Positions 1-7,260 of a stretch of 20,717 nt of DNA are shown in pieces; position 1 is the first letter of the stretch, and each line of letters starts with the position of its first letter. Where the stretch lies: the NCBI GenBank assembly GCA_046758065.1, contig JBHHZM010000053.1:1-20717 (forward strand), read 5' to 3'. The notes under the pieces were generated by a model, which saw nothing but the letters and a program-made list of their open reading frames with translations, had not been told where the DNA came from and ran no database searches. The stretch comes from JBHHZM01 sp046758065 (GTDB lineage Bacteria; Pseudomonadota; Alphaproteobacteria; JAAXGF01). The position numbers and the translations under genes are program-made.

Positions 1-98
1 TCGTCGTCGCCGTCGCGGTCACCGATTCGGGCCGCCCGCTGCCCCGCGTCGGCGGCCTCACGGCCGACGAAATCGAAGGCACGGACGGCCTGCGTTAG
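1..98 (+). CDS. C-terminal tail of an unidentified protein (partial)
   Basis: An open frame enters the window and ends at a TAG at 96-98. The codon phase starts at base 3 and gives about 31 residues ending in ADEIEGTDGLR. The stop lies 9 bases before the ATG of the next gene on the same strand, so the two are probably co-transcribed. The tail is too short to assign a family, and the true frame is inferred only from its stop position and the G/C-rich third positions. Confidence 0.5.
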   Translation, partial: VVAVAVTDSGRPLPRVGGLTADEIEGTDGLR

Positions 99-107
99 GC
101 CGCCGCC

Positions 108-1100
108 ATGAAAACCGTCTCGTTCGCAGCATTCGGCCCGCCACACGAGGTGACAGCCTGCGTCGACGCGCCCGATCCCGGACCGCCCGACGCCGGCGAG
201 ATCGTCGTCGAGGTCGAAGCCTTTCCGATCAACCCGGTCGATCTCCTCACCATCGAAGGTCGCTACGCCGTGCGGCCCCCATTGCCCGCGATCCCGGGGT
301 CGGAATGCGTCGGCCGGGTCGCCGCGGTCGGCGCCGGCGTCGCCCGTCTCAAGTCCGGCGACCGGGTGCTGCCCCTCGGCCGCGGCAACTGGACCCAGCG
401 CATGAAAATCCCGGCCGACGCGGCGCTCAAGCTGCCCGATGGCGGCGATGCGCTGCAGCTCGCCATGCTCAAGATCAACCCGGCGACCGCGTATTGCTTG
501 CTCAAGCGCCAAGTCGCGCTCGCCCCCGGCGACTGGCTGATACAGGACGCCGCCAACTCGGGCGTCGGCAGCCTGCTCGTCCGTCTCGCCCGCGCCGAAG
601 GCGTTCGCACCGTCAACGTCGTGCGCCGCGAGGCCCTGATCGCACCCCTCGCCGCGCTCGGCGCCGACGTCGTGCTGACCGACGGCGCCGATTTGCCGGC
701 GCGCGTCGCCGAGGCGACCGGCGGCGCCGACATCCGCCTCGCCGTCGACGCGGTCGCGGGCGAGACCTGCGGGCGACTCGCCGCCTGCCTCGGCGAGGGC
801 GGCACGGTCGTCAACTACGGGCTGCTTTCGGGCCGGCCCTGCGCGATCGAGCCGCATCACATCGTCTTTCGCGGGATTACGCTTACCGGCTTCTGGCTGA
901 TGACCGCGCTCGGCGCCATGGACGGAGACGAGCGCGCCCGGCTCTACGTCGATCTTGCCGATCGTATCGTCTCGGGCGCGCTGGCGGTGACGGTCGAGGC
1001 GACCTACGGGATCGAGGACATCGGCGCGGCACTCGAACACGCCGCGCGCGAGGGTCGCAGCGGCAAGGTGCTCGTCACCCCCAACGGCCCGGTTTCGTGA
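108..1100 (+). CDS. Zinc-free MDR oxidoreductase (enoyl reductase/quinone reductase-like)
   Basis: This 330-residue protein has the two-domain medium-chain dehydrogenase/reductase layout: a GroES-like N-terminal domain (about 1-120) and a Rossmann cofactor domain (about 130-260). Family marks include NPVD (42-45), PGSECVGRVAAVG (63-75), INPATAY (123-129) and the dinucleotide-binding segment AANSGVG (148-154). That last motif is typical of the mitochondrial-type trans-2-enoyl-CoA reductase (MECR/ETR) and quinone reductase branch, which uses NADPH. The cysteines of the structural zinc site are absent, as expected for the zinc-free branch. The likely reaction is NADPH-dependent reduction of an enoyl thioester or quinone-like substrate; the exact substrate is unknown. 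ATG at 108 follows the preceding stop by 9 bases, without a clear Shine-Dalgarno sequence. The next gene starts 10 bases downstream. Confidence 0.85.
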   Translation: MKTVSFAAFGPPHEVTACVDAPDPGPPDAGEIVVEVEAFPINPVDLLTIEGRYAVRPPLPAIPGSECVGRVAAVGAGVARLKSGDRVLPLGRGNWTQRMKIPADAALKLPDGGDALQLAMLKINPATAYCLLKRQVALAPGDWLIQDAANSGVGSLLVRLARAEGVRTVNVVRREALIAPLAALGADVVLTDGADLPARVAEATGGADIRLAVDAVAGETCGRLAACLGEGGTVVNYGLLSGRPCAIEPHHIVFRGITLTGFWLMTALGAMDGDERARLYVDLADRIVSGALAVTVEATYGIEDIGAALEHAAREGRSGKVLVTPNGPVS

Positions 1101-1110
1101 GCGGGCGGGC

Positions 1111-1746
1111 GTGTACCGCTCGGTCATCATCGTCGACGACTTCTACCCCGAGCCCGAGCGCGTGCGTGCGGCGGCGCTGGCGCTCGACTATCCGCCGCCG
1201 CGCCCCGGACAGAACCACGCCGGGCGCAATTCGGCCACCCGGCTGATCGTCACCGGGGTCGACGAGGCGGTCTCCGAGATCGTCGGCGAGCCGCTGGTCG
1301 GCAACACCCGCGTCGCCCACGGCCGCTGCCGTCTCGCCTTCGCCGGCGACGAAGGGCGCTTCAACGTCCATATCGACGAGGACACGGTGTGGGCCGGTAT
1401 CGTCTACCTCAACCTGCCCGAACACTGCCGGGGCGGCACCGTGCTGTTCCGCCACCGGCCGAGCGCATCGGACCGCGCCCCGATCACGCCCGAGGAGATG
1501 AAACGTTTCGGCGTCGCCCGGCCCGAAGACGCGGTGGCCAGGGTGCTCGAAGACGACGCCAACGACCCGGAGAAATGGCAGGAGATGACGACGCTGCCGA
1601 TGCGCTTCAATCGGCTCGTCCTCATCCGCCCGTGGTTCTGGCATTCGGCGGGGCCGTCGTTCGGCGACAGCCCGGAAACCGCACGCCTCATCCAGCTCTT
1701 CTTCTTCGTTCACCCGCCGGAAAGCGCGCCGGCCGCGCACCCCTGA
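1111..1746 (+). CDS. DUF6445-like protein, putative Fe(II)/2-oxoglutarate-type oxygenase
   Basis: The protein has 211 residues. The opening VIIVDDFYPEPERVRAAAL and the segment HIDEDTVWAGIVYLN resemble the DUF6445 family, which looks like the prolyl-hydroxylase/2OG-Fe(II) dioxygenase fold. Candidate iron ligands are H87 and D89 (HxD) and H178 in WFWHSAG, with R192 (ARLIQLFFF) as a candidate 2-oxoglutarate-binding residue. No experimentally known substrate comes to mind. The GTG at 1111 is the chosen start: it lies 10 bases after the previous stop and the frame opens directly into the conserved beginning. It probably shares a transcript with the MDR gene upstream and converges on the metallo-beta-lactamase gene only 9 bases away. 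The family call comes from remembered motifs; the iron-site reading is inference. Confidence 0.72.
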   Translation: MYRSVIIVDDFYPEPERVRAAALALDYPPPRPGQNHAGRNSATRLIVTGVDEAVSEIVGEPLVGNTRVAHGRCRLAFAGDEGRFNVHIDEDTVWAGIVYLNLPEHCRGGTVLFRHRPSASDRAPITPEEMKRFGVARPEDAVARVLEDDANDPEKWQEMTTLPMRFNRLVLIRPWFWHSAGPSFGDSPETARLIQLFFFVHPPESAPAAHP

Positions 1747-1755
1747 GCGCCGCGC

Positions 1756-2547
1756 CTACCACTTGTTCCTGAGATCGCGCAGCTTGACGAACACGGTCTC
1801 GGGGTCGGGGTCGTCGGGCAGGTCGGGGAAGGCTTCGCGCAGGCGCGCGATGACGCTCGGACTGTGCAGACGGAAGAAGGCGTTGACCTCCTTCTCGAGA
1901 CCGAGGGTCGAGACCAGCGCCGCCCCCGGGTCCTGGTCTTCGACCTCGCGCAGCAGCGCGGCGGCGCGGGCGTTGTCGGGCTCGCGGTCGAGGGTGAAGC
2001 TCAGGTTGTTCACAATGTAGTCGTGGCCCGGATAGACCAGCGTCTCGTCGGGCAGGCGCGCGAGCTGGCTGGCGAAGGTACGATAGAGCTCGACCGGATG
2101 GCCGCCCGAGTGGCAGTTGCCGGCGCCGGCGTTGAACAGCGTGTCGCCGCAGATCAGCGCCGGCTTGTCGGTGTGGCTGAGCAGGCAGACGTGGCTCATG
2201 GTGTGCCCCGGGGTGTCGAGCGCTTCGAGCTCGACGGTCTTGCCCAGCCGGATCACGTCGCCCGCCGATAGCCCGCGGTCGATGCCCGGTATCTTGTCCT
2301 TGGCGTTGGCGTGCGCCAGCAGCTTGGCGCCGGTCGCGGCGATCACCTCGGCGTTGCCGCCGGTGTGATCGCCGTGCTCGTGGGTGTTGACCACCAGCGT
2401 GATGTCCCAGCCCTTTTCCCTGGCGCGGCCGAGGCATTTTTCGTAGTCGAGCGGATCGACGGCCAGCGCCTCGCCGGTCTCTTCGCAGGCGATCAGGTAG
2501 TTGAAGTTGCGCCAGGCGTTGGCGGTCCAGATTTGCTCGACGATCAC
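1756..2547 (-). CDS. Glyoxalase II-like metallo-beta-lactamase-fold hydrolase
   Basis: This 263-residue protein has the complete MBL dinuclear metal site: T-H56-E-H58-G-D60-H61, H115 in PGHTMSH, D135 in CGDTLFNAG and H175 in PGHDY. Overall arrangement and length match hydroxyacylglutathione hydrolases (glyoxalase II), including a helical C-terminal region (about 180-263) that normally helps bind the glutathione thioester. The usual GCGR.FEG-like stretch after GDTLF reads GAGNCHSGG here, so S-lactoylglutathione is likely but not certain as substrate. The start is the GTG at 2547, preceded by GGGAGGA at ideal spacing; the frame extends upstream to an ATG at 2640, but that extra part is unlike the family. 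It lies downstream of the LysR gene on the same strand across about 150 bases and converges with the DUF6445 gene. Confidence 0.85.
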   Translation of the reverse strand: MIVEQIWTANAWRNFNYLIACEETGEALAVDPLDYEKCLGRAREKGWDITLVVNTHEHGDHTGGNAEVIAATGAKLLAHANAKDKIPGIDRGLSAGDVIRLGKTVELEALDTPGHTMSHVCLLSHTDKPALICGDTLFNAGAGNCHSGGHPVELYRTFASQLARLPDETLVYPGHDYIVNNLSFTLDREPDNARAAALLREVEDQDPGAALVSTLGLEKEVNAFFRLHSPSVIARLREAFPDLPDDPDPETVFVKLRDLRNKW

Positions 2548-2696
2548 GGTTGTCCTCCCTCGCGGCTCGGCTGTTCGCCCGCAGTCTAGACGGCAGTCGG
2601 ATCGCGCGCCAGCACGGCGGGACGGCGCTGTCGGTAACAAATGATCCGTCCGGTTTTGGAACGGCCCTCAAGGGCGGGAGGATCACGCGGAGAACG

Positions 2697-3596
2697 TCAT
2701 GCCGCATTGGCGATCTTCGAGAACCCGCGCCTGATGGCGTCGGCCATGGCGGAAACCGCCGGCGAGGGGGTCTTCGCGTGCGCCAGCAAAGACAATCTGG
2801 TTCGCGGCAAAGTCGGAAATTCATCGTGCTCGCCGAGCACGCGCATGGCTGGCGCGATCGTGCTGCGCGATAGAACGCCCACCGCGAGTCCGGCGGCGAG
2901 CGCGGCTCTGATACCGGACATGCTTTCGCTTGAATAGGCAATTCGGTACGGCCGGCCGGCCTTCCGCAAGGCTTCGACCGCGGCATCGCGCCACCAGCAG
3001 GAGCGGTCGAACAAGGCGAGCGGGACGGGTTGGTCCCGGTTGATTCGAAAGCTTCGCGCGCAGGCCCATACGGTTGGCTCCTCAAAAAGCGTGCGCGCGC
3101 CCGCGGGCGACGATTCCAGCGCGCAAACCGCCAGGTCGAGCGCGCCACGTTCCACGGCGGCGGGAAACTCCGTGCCGAACTCACATCGCACGGATACGTC
3201 GACCGACGGATGCTGTGCGGCGAACTCGCCGAGAATCCCGGCCAGAACATCCGACCCGTAGTCATCGGGAATGCCGACGGACACGATCCCTCCGATTGGA
3301 TCTCGTGCGAATTCCAGGGCCGTCCGATCGAGCTCGCGAACGATGCGTTCCGCCGCTTGCCGCAGCCGTTCTCCGGATTCCGTCAGCGAGACACCGCGCG
3401 CCTCGCGTCGGAACAGTCTTGTCCCCAGGCGTTTCTCCAGTCGTTTGATCTGAACGCTCACCGCCGATTGCGTGCGGTGAAGCGTCGCGGCGGCATGGGT
3501 CACGTTGCGGCGCCGGGCGACGGCCAGGAACGTTCGCAGCAGGTCGCTGTTGAGCGGTGAAATTTTATCATCGCCTATATTCATGGCTAACATCAT
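2697..3596 (-). CDS. LysR-family transcriptional regulator
   Basis: The 299-residue product has a typical LysR length and layout. Residues about 14-73 form the winged helix-turn-helix (LLRTFLAVARRRNVTHAAA, then QSAVSVQIKRLEKRLGTRLF and the wing LTESGERL). The rest is a periplasmic-binding-protein-like effector domain, with VSVGIPDDYGSDVLAGIL opening its first lobe. The start is uncertain: ATGs at 3596, 3593 and 3584 are all in frame and none has a strong ribosome binding site. The gene is divergent from the permease gene at 3668 across 71 bases, the usual arrangement in which a LysR protein controls both itself and its neighbour. The effector cannot be read from sequence. Confidence 0.92.
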   Translation of the reverse strand: MMLAMNIGDDKISPLNSDLLRTFLAVARRRNVTHAAATLHRTQSAVSVQIKRLEKRLGTRLFRREARGVSLTESGERLRQAAERIVRELDRTALEFARDPIGGIVSVGIPDDYGSDVLAGILGEFAAQHPSVDVSVRCEFGTEFPAAVERGALDLAVCALESSPAGARTLFEEPTVWACARSFRINRDQPVPLALFDRSCWWRDAAVEALRKAGRPYRIAYSSESMSGIRAALAAGLAVGVLSRSTIAPAMRVLGEHDEFPTLPRTRLSLLAHAKTPSPAVSAMADAIRRGFSKIANAA

Positions 3597-3667
3597 AACA
3601 ATGCATTTGTCTGATGGCTAGGCTTTGGCCATAGTGCGGGCGCGTTCACACCGGGGTCGCGGCAACG
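3597..3667. promoter_or_regulatory. Divergent LysR/permease control region with inverted repeat
   Basis: These 71 bases separate the divergent regulator and permease genes. They are AT-richer than their surroundings and contain ATGGC-N9-GCCAT (3614-3632) and a near-palindrome ACAATGCATTTGT (3598-3610). Either could be the LysR binding site. The repeats are directly seen; the operator role is inferred from the divergent layout. Confidence 0.4.
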
Positions 3668-4690
3668 ATGCAGACGCTTCACTCCCGCCTGACCGGCAAA
3701 ATCCCGGTCAAGGCGATCGTCATCGCGGGGGCGGCCGTTGTGGCGGTCGTCCTGCTCGGGCCTCAGGTTCTGCAAGCGGCCCTGTTCGCGCTCGACAACT
3801 TGCTGCGGATCGCGCCGCTGATCCTCATCGGCCTGGTGCTGACCGCCGCGCTGACGGCGACCGGTTCGGTGGGCCTGCTCGCCGCGACTTTCGAGGGCGG
3901 CCCGTTCAGGATGATCGTGCTGGTGTCCCTGCTCGGCGCGGTAACGCCGGTTTGCGGCATCACGGTGCTGCCCCTCGTCGCCGGTCTGCTGGGCGCGGGC
4001 GTGCCGCTCGCGCCGATCATGGCGTTCCTGCTGTCGTCTCCCGTCACCGACCCGGGGATGCTGCTGATAACCGCCGGCACGCTCGGCGTGCCGTTCGCGA
4101 TCGGCAAGACGCTCGCGGCGGTCGGCATCGGCGTTTTCGGCGGCTGCGCGACGTTGCTTGTGGTCCGATCGGGTCGCTTCTCGAGCCCGGTCAAGCAGGA
4201 AACGGCACTCGCAAGGCTGGCGGGTGCGCCCGGTTGTTGCGATCCGCAAGGCCTCGACTGGCGCTTCTGGCGGGACGCCGGGCGGCGCGAAACTTTCCGT
4301 CGAACCACGTTGGACATCGGCCGGCTGGTTCTGACCTGGCTGACGGTCGCATTCGTCGCGGAGTACTTTCTGCGCGCCTACCTGCCGCCCGGGTTGCTCG
4401 CAGGCTATGTCGGACAGGACAATGCCTGGGCGGTGCCGCTGGCGGCGTCGATTGGCGCGCCGATCTATCTCGACGGCTATGCCGCCCTGCCGCTGGTCCG
4501 CGGTTTGATGGACAAGGGCATGGCGGACGACGCCGCGATGGCGTTCCTGATAGCCGGCGGCGTGACCAGCGCATGGGCGGCGATTCCGGTGTTTGCGCTG
4601 GTCAGAACGCCGGTGTTCCTGTTCTACATCTTGATGGCGGTGGTGAGTTCGATGCTCGCCGGATGGGCCTACGGCGTCGCCGTCTCTTGA
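3668..4690 (+). CDS. ArsP/YraQ-type permease (PF03773-like)
   Basis: A 340-residue integral membrane protein with about eight hydrophobic spans and a pseudo-twofold repeat. The first half contains TPVCGITVLPLVAGLL (93-108) followed by SSPVTDP (123-129). The second half contains GAPIYLDGYAALPLVRGL (263-280) followed by an AFLIAGGVTSAWA segment. This is the layout of the permease family that includes ArsP, an exporter of trivalent organoarsenicals. The usual cysteine-rich TPxCSC-like stretch has a single Cys (C96) here. A polar loop between the halves (about 170-215) contains a CysCys pair at 190-191, which could matter for metalloid binding. Substrate is unproven. The LysR gene is divergent upstream and a SAM methyltransferase lies downstream. 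ATG at 3668 is chosen because it opens directly before the first membrane span. Confidence 0.8.
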   Translation: MQTLHSRLTGKIPVKAIVIAGAAVVAVVLLGPQVLQAALFALDNLLRIAPLILIGLVLTAALTATGSVGLLAATFEGGPFRMIVLVSLLGAVTPVCGITVLPLVAGLLGAGVPLAPIMAFLLSSPVTDPGMLLITAGTLGVPFAIGKTLAAVGIGVFGGCATLLVVRSGRFSSPVKQETALARLAGAPGCCDPQGLDWRFWRDAGRRETFRRTTLDIGRLVLTWLTVAFVAEYFLRAYLPPGLLAGYVGQDNAWAVPLAASIGAPIYLDGYAALPLVRGLMDKGMADDAAMAFLIAGGVTSAWAAIPVFALVRTPVFLFYILMAVVSSMLAGWAYGVAVS

Positions 4691-4921
4691 AGCCCGCGAA
4701 TTCTCGGCGGGCGGCCGGAACCAGCGCCTGAGGGTCATGTCCCGGTTTGAAATGCGATCCGCCGGGAGCGCAAAGCGGACCCGATGCCGGCCTGGCGGAA
4801 GAAAACGGTCATTGTTCCGGCGTGGCGATGGCATTCGGGTAGAGCCAATTTCGGAAGTACTGCCCATGACGGTTGCTGCTAAGTTCAAGTCAATGAAGTC
4901 ATGGCTCGGGACGATCATTGA

Positions 4922-5755
4922 ATGCATCGGTGGGTGACATGCAGTCCGGAAGAACGGGCACAGAAAGAACGTTTTGAAGCGCTCTATGTGAGGGCGCAAT
5001 CACCCGTCATGCTGACCATCGAACGCAGTGTGTGCGGCTGCGACTATGGCGGGAACAGCTGGACGACCCGGGTTGAGGCCGATCAAATCGCCGCGCATCT
5101 CGGATTGCATCCGGGCATGCGCCTCTTGGACCTGGGAGCGGGCTCCGGCTGGCCGGGACTCTACATGGCCAAGACGAGCGGTTGCGACGTCGTGCTCGTT
5201 GACCTTCCGTTAGCCGGCCTACGGATCGCGGCAGAAAGAGCCGACAAAGACGGCATCCCGGGAAACGTTTGGGCTGCGGGTGCCGATGCCGCAGCTTTGC
5301 CCTTTCCAGATAGCAGTTTCGATGCCATCAGCCACAGTGATCTTCTGTGCTGCCTCAAGCAAAAGCGTTCCGTTTTAGCAGCCTGCCGACGTGTGGTTCG
5401 TCGTCATGGACACATGGTGTTTACAGTCATTTCCGTTGCGCCGGGCCTTTCGGCCGAACAGTACAGTCGTGCCTTGGCAAATGGGCCGGAGTTCATCGAA
5501 ACCGATACCGACTATTCCAAGCTGCTCACTCGGACGGGCTGGGTCATAACCGGCCAAGAGGACATCACGATGGCCTACGCCGCCTCATGCCGGCGCCAGC
5601 TTCATGCGGACGAGGCGCAAAAGGATCGGCTGCTGGCGCTGATCGGAGCCGGCGAGTTCGCCGAGCGTCTCGCTGGGTGGCGCTCCAAGCTTGCGGCCAT
5701 CGGCGATAATCTTCTGCGGCGCGAACTCTTCGCTGCAAAGCCGCGCCCGGAATAG
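4922..5755 (+). CDS. Class I SAM-dependent methyltransferase
   Basis: The 277-residue protein has a Rossmann methyltransferase core: motif I is LLDLGAGSGWPGLYMA (68-83), the acidic end of strand 2 is VLVDLP (91-96), and motif II-like AAALPFPDSSFDAISHSD (123-140) precedes the strand-4 region. An N-terminal helical part ends in VCGCDYGGNSWTTRVEAD (37-54), which I associate with an uncharacterised methyltransferase group. Cysteines at 38, 40, 143 and 144 are notable beside an ArsP-like permease, but the spacing does not convincingly match ArsM. Base composition is lower than the neighbours: 5341-5400 is 33/60 G+C against 45/60 for 6121-6180. ATG at 4922 lacks a good ribosome binding site, and a GTG four codons later is an alternative. 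The methyl acceptor is unknown. Confidence 0.83.
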   Translation: MHRWVTCSPEERAQKERFEALYVRAQSPVMLTIERSVCGCDYGGNSWTTRVEADQIAAHLGLHPGMRLLDLGAGSGWPGLYMAKTSGCDVVLVDLPLAGLRIAAERADKDGIPGNVWAAGADAAALPFPDSSFDAISHSDLLCCLKQKRSVLAACRRVVRRHGHMVFTVISVAPGLSAEQYSRALANGPEFIETDTDYSKLLTRTGWVITGQEDITMAYAASCRRQLHADEAQKDRLLALIGAGEFAERLAGWRSKLAAIGDNLLRRELFAAKPRPE

Positions 5756-5822
5756 GCGCAGGCGTCAAAAAAACATGGATGATCGGGCTCGATCTCGTTT
5801 GCGTCGTTAGGTCCGGGAGGGC

Positions 5823-5885
5823 TCAGGACACAAACGCCGACCGCCCTGCGCCAATGTCGGCCGTCCGGCGTAAGGCCGACATCAT
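5823..5885. repeat. Interspersed palindromic element in intergenic region
   Basis: The core is a perfect 9-base inverted repeat ATGTCGGCC (5854-5862) and GGCCGACAT (5874-5882) around an 11-base loop. Read on the minus strand, the element encodes a short peptide starting MSALRRTADIGAG and ending at a TGA at 5823. I recall peptides beginning MSALxxxADI as frequent spurious tiny hypothetical proteins in rhizobial and related alphaproteobacterial genomes, which is what a dispersed repeat produces. I therefore call it a repeat, not a gene. The repeat structure is seen; the family link is from memory. Confidence 0.5.
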
Positions 5886-5947
5886 GCGACAAGCGCGGAG
5901 GTTCGGGGCGGCGGTTCGGTGGGATTGAAAACCGGGACGCTGCGGGC

Positions 5948-5975
5948 TTGCGCGCTGCCGTGCAAGAACTAATAT
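5948..5975 (+). promoter_or_regulatory. Candidate sigma70-type promoter for the first bactofilin
   Basis: TTGCGC (5948-5953) and TAATAT (5970-5975) are separated by 16 bases. The predicted transcription start near 5982 lies about 20 bases ahead of the GTG at 6004. The AT-rich -10 stands out in a GC-rich background. Prediction only. Confidence 0.4.
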
Positions 5976-6003
5976 ATCGGCCAGATTACGACGTGACGAT
6001 GCC

Positions 6004-6447
6004 GTGACCGATATCGCCGAAATGTTTTCGCGCGCCCGCCGGGCCGAGGACTTGCCGCACTGGTCGGGGGGCACGGGTGCCCGCATGTTCAGCGCCGGGC
6101 GCGTGCCCTCGCGGATCGGCGCCGGCGCGCGGGTCGTCGGCATCCTCGAGAGCGACGGCGAGGTCGTGATCGACGGCACGGTCGAGGGCGAGATCGTCGC
6201 GCCGCGCGTGAGCATCGGTGAAAGCGGCCGCGTCGATGGCTCGATCTTCGCCGAACAGGTTTACGTCGCCGGCAGCATGCGGGGGCCGATCGAGGCCATG
6301 GTGGTGACGGTGGCGGCGACCGGGCGGGTTTTCGACCACGTCACCCACAACACGCTCAACATCGAGCCCGGCGGCAGGATCGACGGGCGCCGGCCCTGGC
6401 GTCCGCCCAACTTTCTCGACGGCCGCAGACCGTGGGGGAAACCGTAA
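6004..6447 (+). CDS. Bactofilin (polymer-forming cytoskeletal protein)
   Basis: The product has 147 residues. A bactofilin beta-helix domain (about 33-128) is recognisable from repeating short strands: SRIGAGARVVGILESDGEVV, then IDGTVEGEIVAPRVSIGES, GRVDGSIFAEQVYVAGSMRG and TLNIEPGGRIDG. Such proteins self-assemble into nucleotide-free filaments and usually act at the inner membrane face as scaffolds for envelope enzymes or stalk and shape determination. The N-terminal 32 residues are polar and probably disordered; the C-terminal tail is rich in Arg, Pro and Trp (RRPWRPPNF and RRPWGKP), an unusual basic-aromatic ending that might bind membrane or a partner. GTG at 6004 is the start that leaves only a short tail before the domain. 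A second bactofilin follows after 166 bases. Confidence 0.85.
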   Translation: MTDIAEMFSRARRAEDLPHWSGGTGARMFSAGRVPSRIGAGARVVGILESDGEVVIDGTVEGEIVAPRVSIGESGRVDGSIFAEQVYVAGSMRGPIEAMVVTVAATGRVFDHVTHNTLNIEPGGRIDGRRPWRPPNFLDGRRPWGKP

Positions 6448-6505
6448 TGCCCGTTCGCGCGCCGCAATCCGTCTTGGGGAGGCTTTCCGGCGTCGCGCAT
6501 GACAC

Positions 6506-6540
6506 TTGGAATATCCTCGTAGATCAGTATTGTAGAATAC
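6506..6540 (+). promoter_or_regulatory. Candidate promoter and overlapping inverted repeat for the second bactofilin
   Basis: TTGGAA (6506-6511) and TATTGT (6528-6533) are spaced by 16 bases in a local AT-rich patch. GTATT-GTAG-AATAC (6527-6540) is a perfect 5-base inverted repeat overlapping the proposed -10, which would suit a repressor site. It suggests the second bactofilin can be transcribed separately from the first. Motif-based prediction. Confidence 0.33.
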
Positions 6541-6613
6541 AAGGTTGAGAGCAAAGTCGCAGGCGGCGCAGGCCGCTCCCGGCACACAAGTGAATTCGAA
6601 GGCTGGAGGAACC

Positions 6614-7171
6614 ATGTTTGGAAAAGCGGATAAAGACCCGGCGGCCGAGGCGCCCATGACCACGCCCGGCGGCGCAATCAACAGGCCGACCCCGGCTCCG
6701 GCCAGGGAAAGCGGCAAACCGTCGCTGGTCAGCGCCGATCTCAAGGTTATCGGCAACCTGCATAGCAACGGCGATCTTCAGGTCGACGGCAAGGTCGAAG
6801 GCGACATCAACAGTCGCACCCTGACCATCGGCGACAGCGCGAAGATCGAAGGCTCGGTCTTTGCCGAGAGCATCCGCGTCTGCGGTTCGGTCAACGGTCA
6901 GGTCAAGGCGGAGAAGGTCACGATCGCCAAGTCCGCGCGGGTCACCGGCGACATCGTCTACAAGGTCCTGTCGGTCGAGGAAGGCGCCTTCGTCGAGGGG
7001 CACTGTCGGCGGTTCGAGACCGAAAAGGGCGACGCCAAAGTGTCGACGATCAAGCCCGCGCCGACCAACACCGCGTCCGGCGGGAGCCCGGTTTCCGGAG
7101 GCACGCCCGCCCCGGCGAGCGCGGCGGCCGGCGCGAACCCCGCCGCGGGCGGCAAACCCGTCGCGCGCTGA
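6614..7171 (+). CDS. Bactofilin (polymer-forming cytoskeletal protein), second copy
   Basis: This 185-residue protein has a well-conserved bactofilin domain (about 36-135). The short-strand repeats include DLKVIGNLHSNGDLQVDG, KVEGDINSRTLTIGDSAKIE and ARVTGDIVYKVLSVEEGAFV, ending in EGHCRRFE. This form is closer to the common BacA-like consensus than the copy just upstream. The N-terminus is short and polar, with a Pro/Ala-rich linker (21-36). The C-terminal 45 residues are low-complexity Gly/Ala/Pro/Ser, probably disordered. The chosen start is ATG 6614, preceded by TGGAGGA at good spacing; the frame is open upstream, but that part lacks family similarity. Two different bactofilins side by side suggest co-assembly or a scaffold pair; no M23 peptidase, often found near bactofilins, is present in this window. 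Confidence 0.92.
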   Translation: MFGKADKDPAAEAPMTTPGGAINRPTPAPARESGKPSLVSADLKVIGNLHSNGDLQVDGKVEGDINSRTLTIGDSAKIEGSVFAESIRVCGSVNGQVKAEKVTIAKSARVTGDIVYKVLSVEEGAFVEGHCRRFETEKGDAKVSTIKPAPTNTASGGSPVSGGTPAPASAAAGANPAAGGKPVAR

Positions 7172-7260
7172 CGCCCGAGCCAGCCGGCTTTCGATTGCAC
7201 GGGCGATTGCGCGGCGCGCACGCCGGAGAAGACGGGTGTACGCGCCCGGCCGGGCGGCGC

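Noticed and set aside
4737..4937. 66-codon plus-strand frame (and its internal 23-codon part from 4866) just before the methyltransferase
   Set aside because: No convincing ribosome site, atypical composition and no recognised family. Its stop overlaps the methyltransferase start, so a leader peptide is conceivable but unsupported.
3593..4999. Long minus-strand open frame opposite the permease
   Set aside because: It is a shadow of GC-rich coding DNA: the product is rich in Arg, Gln, His and Asp with no domain, while the plus strand encodes a clear membrane protein.
4922..5755. Assignment of the methyltransferase as ArsM
   Set aside because: Cysteines are present, but their spacing and the surrounding motifs do not convincingly match the ArsM set, so only a generic methyltransferase call is made.
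7243..7256. Perfect palindrome CGCCCGGCCGGGCG between convergent bactofilin and amidohydrolase genes
   Set aside because: It has no loop and no T-run, and short GC palindromes are expected by chance in DNA of this composition; not called a terminator.
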